62,314 bases of DNA from Mageeibacillus sp. UBA4314 (GTDB taxonomy: Bacteria; Bacillota; Clostridia; Saccharofermentanales; Saccharofermentanaceae). This document shows, in pieces, positions 8,726-17,769 of this stretch (the stretch's first letter is position 1; each line of letters begins with the position of its first letter). The stretch covers positions 33,506 to 95,819 of the forward strand of contig DGUI01000034.1 of NCBI GenBank assembly GCA_002394605.1, given 5' to 3'. The notes under the pieces are model-generated. The model ran no database searches. It worked only from the letters and a program-made list of their open reading frames with translations, and was not told the origin of the DNA. The translations under genes and the position numbers were made by a program.

Positions 8726-10158
8726 ACCTTAAGTTCGACTGCACTCACATTAAGATCATCTTTGTACTTATCAAGGAGAGGTCTTACACACTCGTTAAGG
8801 AATGTATCGACCTGCTCGGGACATCTTCCGATATACAGTGAAGGATCCATGAACTTGTCTGTATCTTCAAGCTTGATGCCGAATACGGGATCTTTTGCGA
8901 TCCTCTCGAGAAGATCATTGGGCTTGCCTTCCTGCTTAACGACTGCACCTGCCTCCATTGAATACTTACGGATCCTCTCATGGAGATCCTGCCTGTCACC
9001 GCCGCGCAGTTCGACAGTATCCATGATGATGTTCTCTGTTGCCATGAAAGGAAGCTCGTCCATCATGTGCTTATTGATGACCTTGTCATATACGACGAGA
9101 CCGTCTGCGATGTTAGCATAGATGCCAAGGATCGCATCGATCGCGAGGAATGCCTCAGGTACCGAGATCCTCTTGTTTGCGGAATCGTCGAGAGTCCTCT
9201 CGAACCACTGCTCCGAAGCTGTCATCATGGGGCTTGTAGCAGCCGAGATAACATATCTTGCAAGTGAAGCGATCCTCTCGGACCTCATGGGGTTGCGCTT
9301 ATATGCCATGGCGGAAGATCCGATCTGGAACTTCTCGAAAGGCTCCTCGACTTCCTTCAGATGCTGGAGGAGTCTGATATCATTTGAGAACTTGTGAGCA
9401 CTCTGTGCTATTCCGCAGAGTGCGTTCAGGACCATTGAATCGACCTTACGTGAATAAGTCTGTCCGGAAACATAATAAGAAGAAGCAAAACCCATCTTGG
9501 CACAGATCTTCTTATCAAGTTCAACGCACTTGCCGTGATCTCCCTTGAACAGTTCAAGGAAGCTTGCCTGTGTTCCCGTTGTGCCTTTGCAGCCAAGGAG
9601 CTTTAATCCGTCAGCAACGTGGACAACTTCCTCAAGATCGAATACTAGATCCTGAAGCCAGAGTGAAGCACGCTTACCGACTGTAACGAGCTGTGCCGGC
9701 TGGAAATGCGTGAATCCCAGAGTAGGCATCGCCTTATACTTATCTGCGAACTTTGCAAGCTCATCGATAACGACTACGAGTCTCTTACGGACGAGTTCGA
9801 GTCCTTCGCGCATGATGATGATATCAGTGTTGTCACCGACGTAGCACGATGTGGCACCCAGATGGATGATACCCTTGGCATTAGGGCACTGAACACCGTA
9901 AGCATAAACATGGCTCATAACGTCATGTCTTCTTCTCTTCTCCTCCTCGGCAGCAACATCATAATTGATGTCATCAGCGTGAGCCTTGAGCTCATCGATC
10001 TGCTCCTGTGTGATGTTAAGTCCCAATTCCATCTCGGACTCTGCAAGCGCTATCCAAAGCTTCCTCCAGGTCCGAAACTTCTTGTCAGGCGAGAAGATGT
10101 ACTGCATCTCGCGGCTTGCGTAACGCGAGTTCAAAGGGCTCTCGTATGAATCTTTCAT
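8722..10158 (-). CDS. purB: Adenylosuccinate lyase
   Basis: PurB cleaves SAICAR and adenylosuccinate, releasing fumarate, in purine and AMP synthesis. The 478-aa protein belongs to the fumarase/aspartase superfamily; the signature loop GSSAMAYKRNP spans residues 280-290 and TSCYVGDN lies near 103-110. It sits between an aminotransferase (4 bp away) and the cysteine desulfurase (4-bp overlap). No other pur gene is in the window, so its operon role is simply shared expression. Confidence 0.96.
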   Translation of the reverse strand: MKDSYESPLNSRYASREMQYIFSPDKKFRTWRKLWIALAESEMELGLNITQEQIDELKAHADDINYDVAAEEEKRRRHDVMSHVYAYGVQCPNAKGIIHLGATSCYVGDNTDIIIMREGLELVRKRLVVVIDELAKFADKYKAMPTLGFTHFQPAQLVTVGKRASLWLQDLVFDLEEVVHVADGLKLLGCKGTTGTQASFLELFKGDHGKCVELDKKICAKMGFASSYYVSGQTYSRKVDSMVLNALCGIAQSAHKFSNDIRLLQHLKEVEEPFEKFQIGSSAMAYKRNPMRSERIASLARYVISAATSPMMTASEQWFERTLDDSANKRISVPEAFLAIDAILGIYANIADGLVVYDKVINKHMMDELPFMATENIIMDTVELRGGDRQDLHERIRKYSMEAGAVVKQEGKPNDLLERIAKDPVFGIKLEDTDKFMDPSLYIGRCPEQVDTFLNECVRPLLDKYKDDLNVSAVELKV

Positions 10159-10162
10159 GTTG

Positions 10163-11449
10163 TCATGCCTCCAGGATCTTGTCTATCGCTGTTATTTTAG
10201 CACATACGGCAAGAACATTCACCGCCTGCTCGATGTCGGATACGGAAGGAAAGCTGGGTGCGATCCTGATATTGGAATTATCGGGATCCTTGCCATAAGG
10301 ATATGTTGCTCCGGCAGGTGTCAGTGCGACGCCTAATTCCTTGCACATCGCTACGACCTTGTCTGCCGTGCCCTTCATGACAAAGAGGCTGATGAAGTAT
10401 CCGCCGCGTGGCTCATTCCATGAAGCAACGCCTGCGTCCTTGAGCTGCTCATCAAGGACCTTGAGAGCCATCTCAAACTTAGGTCTCAGGAGTGCGGCAT
10501 GTCTGGACATGTGAGCCTTGACTGAAGCTAGGTCGGGAAGCATCCTTGCGTGAGCCAGCTGGTTGACCTTATTGTTGCAGATAGTCTGCACTGCCATGTA
10601 CTTCCTGGCATGATCCATATTCTCTTTATTTGTTGCCAGGCAGGAGATTCCTGCACCGGCGAAAGTGATCTTGGAAGTCGAAGCGAACTCATAGACTCTT
10701 GAGGGATTGCCAGCCTCTTTGCAAAGAGCGAGCATATCCGGAACGCTGCCCTGGCTTGATTCATCATCAAAAAGATGATGCACAACATAAGCATTATCCC
10801 AATAGATCCTGAAGTCCTTAGCAGCAGTCTTCATGGATGCGAGTCTCCTGCATGTCTCTTCAGAGCAGACAAAGCCGTCAGGATTGCTGTATACGGGATT
10901 GACCCACATACCGAGTACCTTCTCATCCTTAACGAGCTCTTCAACGACATCCATGTCAGGACCATCCTTAGTCATGGGAACTGTCACGAGTTCAAATCCG
11001 AGAGTCTCAGTTACCCTGAAGTGCCTGTCATAACCGGGAGCGGGACAGAGCCACTTCCTGCCTTCTATCTGACCCCAGGGCTTATCTGAATCATGCTCGC
11101 CGAACACGGTAGCTCTCATAAGTGAATCGAACATCTGGTTAAGGCTCGAAGAGTTGCCGAGGAAGATGTTGTCAGCTGATGTCTTAAGGATCTGTGCGAA
11201 CACTTCGCGCATCTCCTCGATACCTGCAGGGCAGTTATAGTTCCTTGTATCTGTGCCATTCTGTGTCTTGAAGCCCTTTTCTGACAATCCGTCAAAAAGC
11301 TGATTAGACAGATCGAGCTGTTCAGGTGAAGGCTTGCCTCTTGTCATATCGAGGTTTAACCCCATCTTCCTGTACTCTTCGATCTTTGCTGCCAACAGAG
11401 CTCTCTGTGCCAGGAGCTCTTCCCTGTTCATACTGCTGTAAGGCTTCAT
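10163..11449 (-). CDS. Aspartate-type aminotransferase (MocR-like subgroup, PF12897-type)
   Basis: This 428-aa PLP-dependent fold-type I enzyme has no DNA-binding domain. It has the start LNLDMTRGKPSPEQLDLS, the substrate-loop NPVYSNPDG at 184-192, the pyridoxal-binding D218 and Y221, and the Schiff-base lysine K260 in ASTSKITFAG. These features match a distinct aspartate aminotransferase subgroup (known from actinobacteria and clostridia) rather than ordinary AspC. The substrate is therefore likely aspartate/2-oxoglutarate, but this is inferred. It is the first gene of the run to purB-iscS-thiI and has a good promoter upstream. Confidence 0.8.
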   Translation of the reverse strand: MKPYSSMNREELLAQRALLAAKIEEYRKMGLNLDMTRGKPSPEQLDLSNQLFDGLSEKGFKTQNGTDTRNYNCPAGIEEMREVFAQILKTSADNIFLGNSSSLNQMFDSLMRATVFGEHDSDKPWGQIEGRKWLCPAPGYDRHFRVTETLGFELVTVPMTKDGPDMDVVEELVKDEKVLGMWVNPVYSNPDGFVCSEETCRRLASMKTAAKDFRIYWDNAYVVHHLFDDESSQGSVPDMLALCKEAGNPSRVYEFASTSKITFAGAGISCLATNKENMDHARKYMAVQTICNNKVNQLAHARMLPDLASVKAHMSRHAALLRPKFEMALKVLDEQLKDAGVASWNEPRGGYFISLFVMKGTADKVVAMCKELGVALTPAGATYPYGKDPDNSNIRIAPSFPSVSDIEQAVNVLAVCAKITAIDKILEA

Positions 11450-11533
11450 AATGACCTCTCCTTCGACGATTTATGAAAGTTCAGAATCTAAAAATTTCAT
11501 TTTCGCTTCGCATTTTTATTTTTTGCCTTTGCT

Positions 11534-11562
11534 ATTATATTGAATTTGCAATTTTTAGACAA
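11534..11562 (-). promoter_or_regulatory. Promoter of aminotransferase-purB-desulfurase-thiI operon
   Basis: Minus-strand -35 TTGTCT (rc of 11557-11562), exactly 17 nt, then perfect -10 TATAAT (rc of 11534-11539). The predicted leader is about 75-80 nt, very A/T-rich, with no clear structured switch. It begins 20 bp after the end of yraN. Confidence 0.7.
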
Positions 11563-11582
11563 CGATTTTTCATTTAATTCTC

Positions 11583-11951
11583 TTAGAAAGGCGTAAATTC
11601 TACATTTTGTACCAAATCCCTGCCGTCTAAGGTCACTTGTCCGATTAAAAAGTAAATATTACGGTCGTAAAGATCAAATTCTCTTATGAGATGACGTGTC
11701 GTCTTAACGATCTTGCGTCTCTTGGTATGATCGACGCTCTCGGCCGGGGTCGGGAACCCTGCAGCACTCTTGCGCGCACGCACCTCCACAACGTATACAT
11801 TATCCGGATCTACGAAAACCGCATCGAGCTCGCCGACATTGTGCACCTCGTAGTTTCTTACCAGCAGGCGCTTGCCTCTGGAACGGAACACTTCAACGAT
11901 CCGGTCTTCGGCCATCTTCCCTATCTGCCTTGTATTTACACGCTTCTGCAT
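11583..11951 (-). CDS. yraN: YraN family (UPF0102) nuclease-like protein
   Basis: This small 122-aa protein has a restriction-endonuclease-like fold. The family core is visible as GELDAVFVDPDNVYVVEVRAR at about residues 41-61, giving the E-x-D...E-x-R/K pattern of PD-(D/E)XK proteins; DHTKRRKI follows, as usual. The biological role of the family is not settled. GAGG lies eight bases before the ATG. It is divergent from the aminotransferase at 12017, with a 65-bp shared control region. Confidence 0.85.
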   Translation of the reverse strand: MQKRVNTRQIGKMAEDRIVEVFRSRGKRLLVRNYEVHNVGELDAVFVDPDNVYVVEVRARKSAAGFPTPAESVDHTKRRKIVKTTRHLIREFDLYDRNIYFLIGQVTLDGRDLVQNVEFTPF

Positions 11952-12016
11952 TCTTATAGCCTCGCTTTCGAAATAGTTGTATAATTAGTTGACTTTTTAT
12001 ATTTGGAGGTATCACC

Positions 12017-13207
12017 ATGATCGCAAAGAAGATCCTAAACAAGCTCGCAGGAAGCTCAGAGATCCGCAAGATGTTCGAGGAAGGCAACAGACTTAAGACT
12101 ATCTACGGAGAGGATCATGTCTTTGATTTCTCGATAGGCAACCCCGACGTGGAACCCCCTAAGGAAGTTTTTGATGCGCTTATCGATATCGCTAACAATC
12201 CCGTGCCCGGAATGCACGGTTACATGAGCAACAACGGTTACGAATCCACGCGCAAGGCGGTAGCCGACAAGCGTTCAGCTGAATCAGGCATCGCCATCGC
12301 ACCCGGTGCAGTCTGCATGACGACGGGCGCAGCGGCAGCAATGAACGATACGCTCCATTCGATCCTCGATGACGAAGACGAAGTCATCGTTCTCGCTCCT
12401 TTCTTCATGGAATACACAGGATATATCGAGAACCACAACGGCAAGGTCGTGATCGTTGATACGGATGATGACTTCATGCCTGACCTCACGAAGATCAGTG
12501 AGGCCATCACGCCTAAGACAAAGGCAATCATCATCAATTCCCCCAACAACCCTTCAGGCGTTGTATATCCTGCATCATTCCTCAAGAACCTCAACGATAT
12601 GCTCATAAGACAGGATCATGTCATCCATGTCATCGCTGATGAGCCTTACATAGATCTGATCTACGATAATACGGAAGTTCCCTGCGTACTCAAGTACATC
12701 GACAATCTGATCATCTGCTTCTCATGGAGCAAGTCACTGTCCCTCCCCGGCGAGAGGATCGGTTACACTCTCGTCAGCCCCAGGCACAAGGATTACGATG
12801 ATCTGACAAATGCCATCACGCTGTCCAACAGGACATTGGGAAGCGTCAATGCTCCTGCCATCTGGCAGAGGGTCATCGAGAGGACCATTAACGCCAAGGT
12901 AGATACATCGAGCTATGAGAGAAGAAGGAACCTCCTCTATTCCAACATCATCGATGCAGGCTTTGATGCCGTAAAACCCAGCGGCGCACTCTACATCTTC
13001 ATGAAGACACCAAAAGGACTGACAGATGATGAGTTCAAGTCCATATGCGCCGTCCAGAACCTTCTTATCGTCAAGGGTGCAAGCTTTGCCAAGCCCGGAT
13101 ATGCCAGACTTGCTTTCTGCGTATCAGAGCAGACGATCCTCAATTCCAGAAGAGCTTTCTTCGCAGTCGCAGAGGAACTTAAGATAGAGCACCGCAAGGA
13201 ACTCTGA
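12017..13207 (+). CDS. Class I/II pyridoxal-phosphate aminotransferase
   Basis: This 396-aa fold-type I aminotransferase has SIGNPDVEPP near residue 39, the SPNNPSGV motif at 175-182, ADEPY at 207-211 and the PLP lysine K239 in FSWSKSLSLPGERIGY. It belongs to the broad aspartate/aromatic/alanine aminotransferase group; the amino donor cannot be fixed from sequence. GGAGG precedes the ATG by seven bases, and a TATAAT at 11980-11985 is a likely -10. It is monocistronic and converges on srtB with a 2-bp gap. Confidence 0.88.
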   Translation: MIAKKILNKLAGSSEIRKMFEEGNRLKTIYGEDHVFDFSIGNPDVEPPKEVFDALIDIANNPVPGMHGYMSNNGYESTRKAVADKRSAESGIAIAPGAVCMTTGAAAAMNDTLHSILDDEDEVIVLAPFFMEYTGYIENHNGKVVIVDTDDDFMPDLTKISEAITPKTKAIIINSPNNPSGVVYPASFLKNLNDMLIRQDHVIHVIADEPYIDLIYDNTEVPCVLKYIDNLIICFSWSKSLSLPGERIGYTLVSPRHKDYDDLTNAITLSNRTLGSVNAPAIWQRVIERTINAKVDTSSYERRRNLLYSNIIDAGFDAVKPSGALYIFMKTPKGLTDDEFKSICAVQNLLIVKGASFAKPGYARLAFCVSEQTILNSRRAFFAVAEELKIEHRKEL

Positions 13208-13209
13208 TA

Positions 13210-13959
13210 TCATCCTATCGCGACCACAATAAGTCTTCCGTCAGGCACACTGTAATCACACGTAACAAGAGTGATGAACCGTGTGCCTTTCTTTATGTCC
13301 GGCAAGGTTCCGGTATCGACACATGACAGTTTCCGTGTTTTATAAAGATAGTCCTTTTTGTCTTCAACACTGTCAAAACGGATCTTATCTTCCCATCTTA
13401 AGTCCCTGTCATCAAGACTTAAGACTATCACCGCACAAACCTCATAAATCCTTGCATCACCGTCTACCTTCAGTTCTATCCTGCTGTGGTCTTTTGCCCA
13501 TCTGCTGTCCTTATACCGGTTAAGAGCGCCAAACATCATGCCGTTCCTCATGTGATGCCCGTATACGATGATGTTGTCTTCACCGGTACTGTCATAACAG
13601 GGAATGTACAGGCTTCCTGATCTGCTCTTCTTTCCGTCCGGTCTGTGGTTAAGATAGTACCCCTTTCTGCCCTGTTCCTCCTGCATGACGGGATAGTCGA
13701 TATCAGTGCCGTCTATCCTGAGCCAGCATGGGAACACATTGTCATTATCGTCTGCCATGAGTTCAGTCAGCACTTTACCTTCAGTATTCCTGACAAGTTC
13801 ACCGGTCTGTTCTGCGAGCCGTCTGTAATACAGACCGCTTGTAATATCGTCTGTGATCTGCGGGAGCACATCGCTCCCGCAGATCCAGACTAACACCAGG
13901 GTAAAAAAAAGAAGCAAAAACAACCCTGACATTATCATGATCTTAGTTCCGGTCTTCAT
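13210..13959 (-). CDS. srtB: Class B sortase
   Basis: This membrane-anchored transpeptidase joins sorting-signal proteins to peptidoglycan or to each other. The 249-aa protein has an N-terminal membrane segment (about residues 8-27) and the catalytic triad H135 (in YGHHM), C234 (in TLVTC) and R242 (in DGRLIVV). The size and the TLxTC motif fit class B. It overlaps the large surface-protein gene in an ATGA, so the upstream protein with an IPKTGD signal is very probably its substrate. Confidence 0.93.
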   Translation of the reverse strand: MKTGTKIMIMSGLFLLLFFTLVLVWICGSDVLPQITDDITSGLYYRRLAEQTGELVRNTEGKVLTELMADDNDNVFPCWLRIDGTDIDYPVMQEEQGRKGYYLNHRPDGKKSRSGSLYIPCYDSTGEDNIIVYGHHMRNGMMFGALNRYKDSRWAKDHSRIELKVDGDARIYEVCAVIVLSLDDRDLRWEDKIRFDSVEDKKDYLYKTRKLSCVDTGTLPDIKKGTRFITLVTCDYSVPDGRLIVVAIG

Positions 13960-16900
13960 AGCAGATCAACAAGTCTCTTATTGAGCATTATGCATATTCC
14001 GATGATCGATATCAACATACCTGCAGCTGCCGCAAGACCGGTTATTGCGTCGCCGCTTATGCCTTCATCACCCGTCTTTGGAATGTCCGTAACAGTTACG
14101 GTCTGATCCTTATTATCAGGATCCCTGTGCGAGCAGACAAGAACATGGTCTTCGCCTGATACGGCGTAACAATCCTCAAACACGACTATCCTGTCGCCTT
14201 CCTTAAGTCCCGATGCATTAAGACTGAATATAACATTCACAGCGCCGTTCTCCTCTTCAGGGGTGAAGACTACCTCCTTAGTCACAGTCTTACCTGACCG
14301 ATCTGTCAGCTCCTTACCGTTTGAGGCATAATGGAGCTCTCCCCTGATCCTGTACTGATTACCCGGGACAAGGTTTTTATATTCTACCCTGTCAGTTATC
14401 GAAGTGTTCTTTACGGGTCTTATGATCTTCACGCCACCCGAACCGGTAGCAGAAGTAACCAGATCTCCTATCTTTACTGTCTGGTCTTCATCATCAGGAT
14501 CCTTATGCTCTGCAATGAGCCTTCCTTCAGTAAAGAGCGATTCATATGCAACAATCTCCTTTCCTTTGTAACTTGTTGTATCTATAAGGAATTCGACCTG
14601 CACTTTTCCGTTAACACGTACGGTTCCGTCACTTACGGACACGCCCGTACCGTTATCTTCCGGCGTAAAATCTGCCTTTCCCGTGATGCCGGTTGATACG
14701 GTCTTTCCGTCTTCACCCTTCAGCATCAGTTCGCCTTTGACGGTATATGCCCTTCCGGCGACGAGATTCGTGTAAGATACCGTATCAGTCAGCCTGATCT
14801 CTTTGCCGTATCCTGCGATCTTGCTGCCGCCTTCACCGGTAAGTGATGTCTTAAAATCAAGTTCATTGACAAACGTGACTTCAACGGGCTTAACTTCTTC
14901 TGACGTATCCTGTTTGTCTATCACGACAGTCTTCACTTCGCCGGAGAGGACGTACATCTCGGGAGCAGCTGTCTCAACTATGAAATAAGTCCCGAACCTT
15001 AAGTTAGCAGTCTCGATCGTTCCGGTATCTATCACACCTTCATAGTAACCGTCACGTTCGATCACGGACACTTCATAGAACCTGTCATCTTTCCTGACCT
15101 TTGCAGCCTTATCTTCTCCCTCTTCATACTTACCCGAACCATTCGTATCCTCACAGATCATGAAGGATGCACCGGTAAGTCTCCTGGAGTCATCACGGCT
15201 GTCGGTCTTATATATCCTGACAGGCGCCGCATACGGTTCATCAGACACTTCGGCAACATAAGAATAGAGTTCATTTCCGTTTATGGTTACCACATTGTCC
15301 GTCTTGCCTGTTACATCGATCACACAGCTCTCTTCGGAAGCATAATAACCTGACGGAGCTTTGTGTTCTTCGATCACATATCTTCCGATGCCGATGTCTT
15401 CTGCAGTTGCGATCCCGTCACTGTCATCGTCCTTAAGTTCGATAAATACGGATCTCTCACCTGCGCTGATCTTCCCGTCCTTGTCTACATCTTCATACAT
15501 CCTGAATACCGCACCCGGCAGATACTCTCCCGTCCATGAATCTTTCTTTATTACTGAGACTCTTACGGAAACCCTGTTATTTGCAGTAAGTTCTACAGTC
15601 TTCGTATCTCCTGTCAGACGAACGAGTGCATCACCTCCGGATGTCATCGTTCCTTCCTGCCAGCTCAGGCAATAGCCTTCGCGGTCCTTTTCGCGTATCC
15701 TGTACCATCCGAGGGGCATGTCATCAAGAGAAGCAGTTCCGTTCTTACCGGTCCTGACCGTATCGAGCAGGATCCCTTCGCCTGCGTCTGCATCAGTATC
15801 ATTTCCGAGATAATAGACATCAAACTCTATGCCCTCCACGATATTATCATCGGATGTCTTTGTTATCCTGATTCCCGATGTTACCAGGTCATTTATAACC
15901 TTGACGGATATCAGGTCACCATTGCCGTATCCCGCCGTCGTGAAGGTATGCTTATAGGTGTTATCACCCGTCTTCTCCCAACCCGATGAATTAACGGTCT
16001 CGTTCCTTATCTTTGTATCCTTGTAGTAGTTATCCTTATATTTCTCAACCAGTGTATATGTTGAATCCGGTGCTACGGGGAAATACTTGCCGAGAAGCAT
16101 CTTGCCTTCCGGATCCTGATACCACGCCCATTCCTTGTCATACATAAAATATGCAGCGGGATCAGATCCGGTATCATCACCCTTATACAACTCGAAAACG
16201 GTATCCTTGACATTAAAGCCTGTATCAGTCTGTTTGATGACCGTAAGTCCGGCACCGTCCTTGATGTCACCGTCAGCATTGCCTCCGATATAGACATTTG
16301 ACGGATCATTTACAGCATCGTAATCCTTATATGTTTTTGTATAAACCGTATCATCACCTGACTTTACCGTAACCTTCATTGTCTTGCCGGCATAATCATA
16401 TTTGAACGTGACTTTATAAACGGTATCATCTGTCAGTTCTTCAGTCAGGGCCATACTGCTGCCTGATGAATATACGATCTCAGAAGGCGCTTTGGTCTCC
16501 TTAAGATAAACTGTCTTTGTAAACGTTCCGTCATCATTATTCTTCAGCAGTATCAGTGAGTCCTTCTCGTTTTCACCCTTGAGCTTGTTTAAATAATTCG
16601 AATAATAACCATTTCCGTCATTATCGGTTAATACTCCCATTACACTGCCAAGGGCAGCATCCTTGTAGACCGTAAACTCAGCGCCGTTCATCTGGCTCTT
16701 GTCAGCTGCATTCTTGTCTACCGCAGGCTTGACATAACACACCTTATCGACATAATCGTAATTCCTGTCGACGAACAGGAGCCACTGCTGGCCTGATCCT
16801 GCCCGCTTGTCAGGCGTATAAAGATACAGTTCTCCGTCGTATTCGGGAGCATGAGCGATTATATTGAAGTACTGGATCAGCTGGATCCTTCTGAACATAT

Positions 16901-17750
16901 TGTTCTCATTGCCGTTTCCGTCATCTCCGTAAGCATACGTTGCATGCCCGTTCTTCAGATACGTCGACTTGTCGGAATCAGTAAGCGTGAAGGAATAATA
17001 GATGGTCCCGGACAGGTTATAACGGTCACCTGATATAATCCTGCTGGCGATGGCATGTGCAGCGCCGTAAAGCCCGCTGATCTTGTCACCTACACGGGAA
17101 TCAGGGATATCAAAAGGCTTATACCTGTCCTGCGCATCAGTACTGATCTGGAGATCACGGTAGATATTGGAAGAGGTGAGTGGCTTGTTAAAATTAAGCT
17201 TGATCCCGTCATGCGTATCGTCCGCGTCATACTTTTCTGCAAGCGGATAATACGTCCATTTACCGTCATCGACAAGCCATGCGATCTTACGCATGATCTG
17301 CTCATCATTGTATTTATACAGGTCAGAATACCTGTATGCATACCACCACACCGTATAATTCTCATCGGAAGCAACGAGATTCGCAGAAGCCTCCTGAAGC
17401 CTGGAAGATGATCCCTTATGGCTCTTAAGACCGCTTATATCAAGCCTGTAGACTGTGCCGCCTTCACCTGGCGTACTTCTCTTTGCTGCAACGCAGATCG
17501 CATCGTGTGACCTGCCGTCAGCCTTCAGCTTATAAAGAGACGTCGGATATTCGCTCTGAAGGTCGTAACAGAGATTGCTCACCTTTCTGTCAACGTCAGT
17601 TACATCAACCTTCATCTTTGTTGCTTCCAGAGGCGAGCGGAGATTCTCCTTGACACTTAACCAGTCTGCAGCAACGACAGTCAGCGTGCATGTTACAAAG
17701 ACTGCGACTGCAAGTATCAGGGAACACAACTTGTTTCTAATATCATTCAT
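13956..17750 (-). CDS. Sortase-anchored multidomain surface protein (Cna-B/SpaA and VaFE repeats)
   Basis: This is a 1264-aa surface adhesin or pilin-like protein. The start ATG at 17750 follows AAGGGGG by nine bases and begins a normal signal peptide (MNDIRNKLCSLI... ending about VVAA); an in-frame ATG at 17783 lies inside the upstream gene and is rejected. The N-terminal ~320 residues resemble a thioester-type adhesin head (Cys in DAICVAAK, helix IMRKIAWLVDDG), but the partner Gln is not evident. About five SpaA/Cna-B beta domains follow, two of them with EF-hand-like Ca loops (DVDKDGKISAGE, EDTNGSGKYEEGED). Two VaFE repeats come next, each ending in DPDxxDQTV. The sorting signal IPKTGD is at 1223-1228, followed by a hydrophobic segment and a short charged tail. 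Confidence 0.92.
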   Translation of the reverse strand: MNDIRNKLCSLILAVAVFVTCTLTVVAADWLSVKENLRSPLEATKMKVDVTDVDRKVSNLCYDLQSEYPTSLYKLKADGRSHDAICVAAKRSTPGEGGTVYRLDISGLKSHKGSSSRLQEASANLVASDENYTVWWYAYRYSDLYKYNDEQIMRKIAWLVDDGKWTYYPLAEKYDADDTHDGIKLNFNKPLTSSNIYRDLQISTDAQDRYKPFDIPDSRVGDKISGLYGAAHAIASRIISGDRYNLSGTIYYSFTLTDSDKSTYLKNGHATYAYGDDGNGNENNMFRRIQLIQYFNIIAHAPEYDGELYLYTPDKRAGSGQQWLLFVDRNYDYVDKVCYVKPAVDKNAADKSQMNGAEFTVYKDAALGSVMGVLTDNDGNGYYSNYLNKLKGENEKDSLILLKNNDDGTFTKTVYLKETKAPSEIVYSSGSSMALTEELTDDTVYKVTFKYDYAGKTMKVTVKSGDDTVYTKTYKDYDAVNDPSNVYIGGNADGDIKDGAGLTVIKQTDTGFNVKDTVFELYKGDDTGSDPAAYFMYDKEWAWYQDPEGKMLLGKYFPVAPDSTYTLVEKYKDNYYKDTKIRNETVNSSGWEKTGDNTYKHTFTTAGYGNGDLISVKVINDLVTSGIRITKTSDDNIVEGIEFDVYYLGNDTDADAGEGILLDTVRTGKNGTASLDDMPLGWYRIREKDREGYCLSWQEGTMTSGGDALVRLTGDTKTVELTANNRVSVRVSVIKKDSWTGEYLPGAVFRMYEDVDKDGKISAGERSVFIELKDDDSDGIATAEDIGIGRYVIEEHKAPSGYYASEESCVIDVTGKTDNVVTINGNELYSYVAEVSDEPYAAPVRIYKTDSRDDSRRLTGASFMICEDTNGSGKYEEGEDKAAKVRKDDRFYEVSVIERDGYYEGVIDTGTIETANLRFGTYFIVETAAPEMYVLSGEVKTVVIDKQDTSEEVKPVEVTFVNELDFKTSLTGEGGSKIAGYGKEIRLTDTVSYTNLVAGRAYTVKGELMLKGEDGKTVSTGITGKADFTPEDNGTGVSVSDGTVRVNGKVQVEFLIDTTSYKGKEIVAYESLFTEGRLIAEHKDPDDEDQTVKIGDLVTSATGSGGVKIIRPVKNTSITDRVEYKNLVPGNQYRIRGELHYASNGKELTDRSGKTVTKEVVFTPEEENGAVNVIFSLNASGLKEGDRIVVFEDCYAVSGEDHVLVCSHRDPDNKDQTVTVTDIPKTGDEGISGDAITGLAAAAGMLISIIGICIMLNKRLVDLL

Positions 17751-17769
17751 AAACACTAACCCCCTTGAT

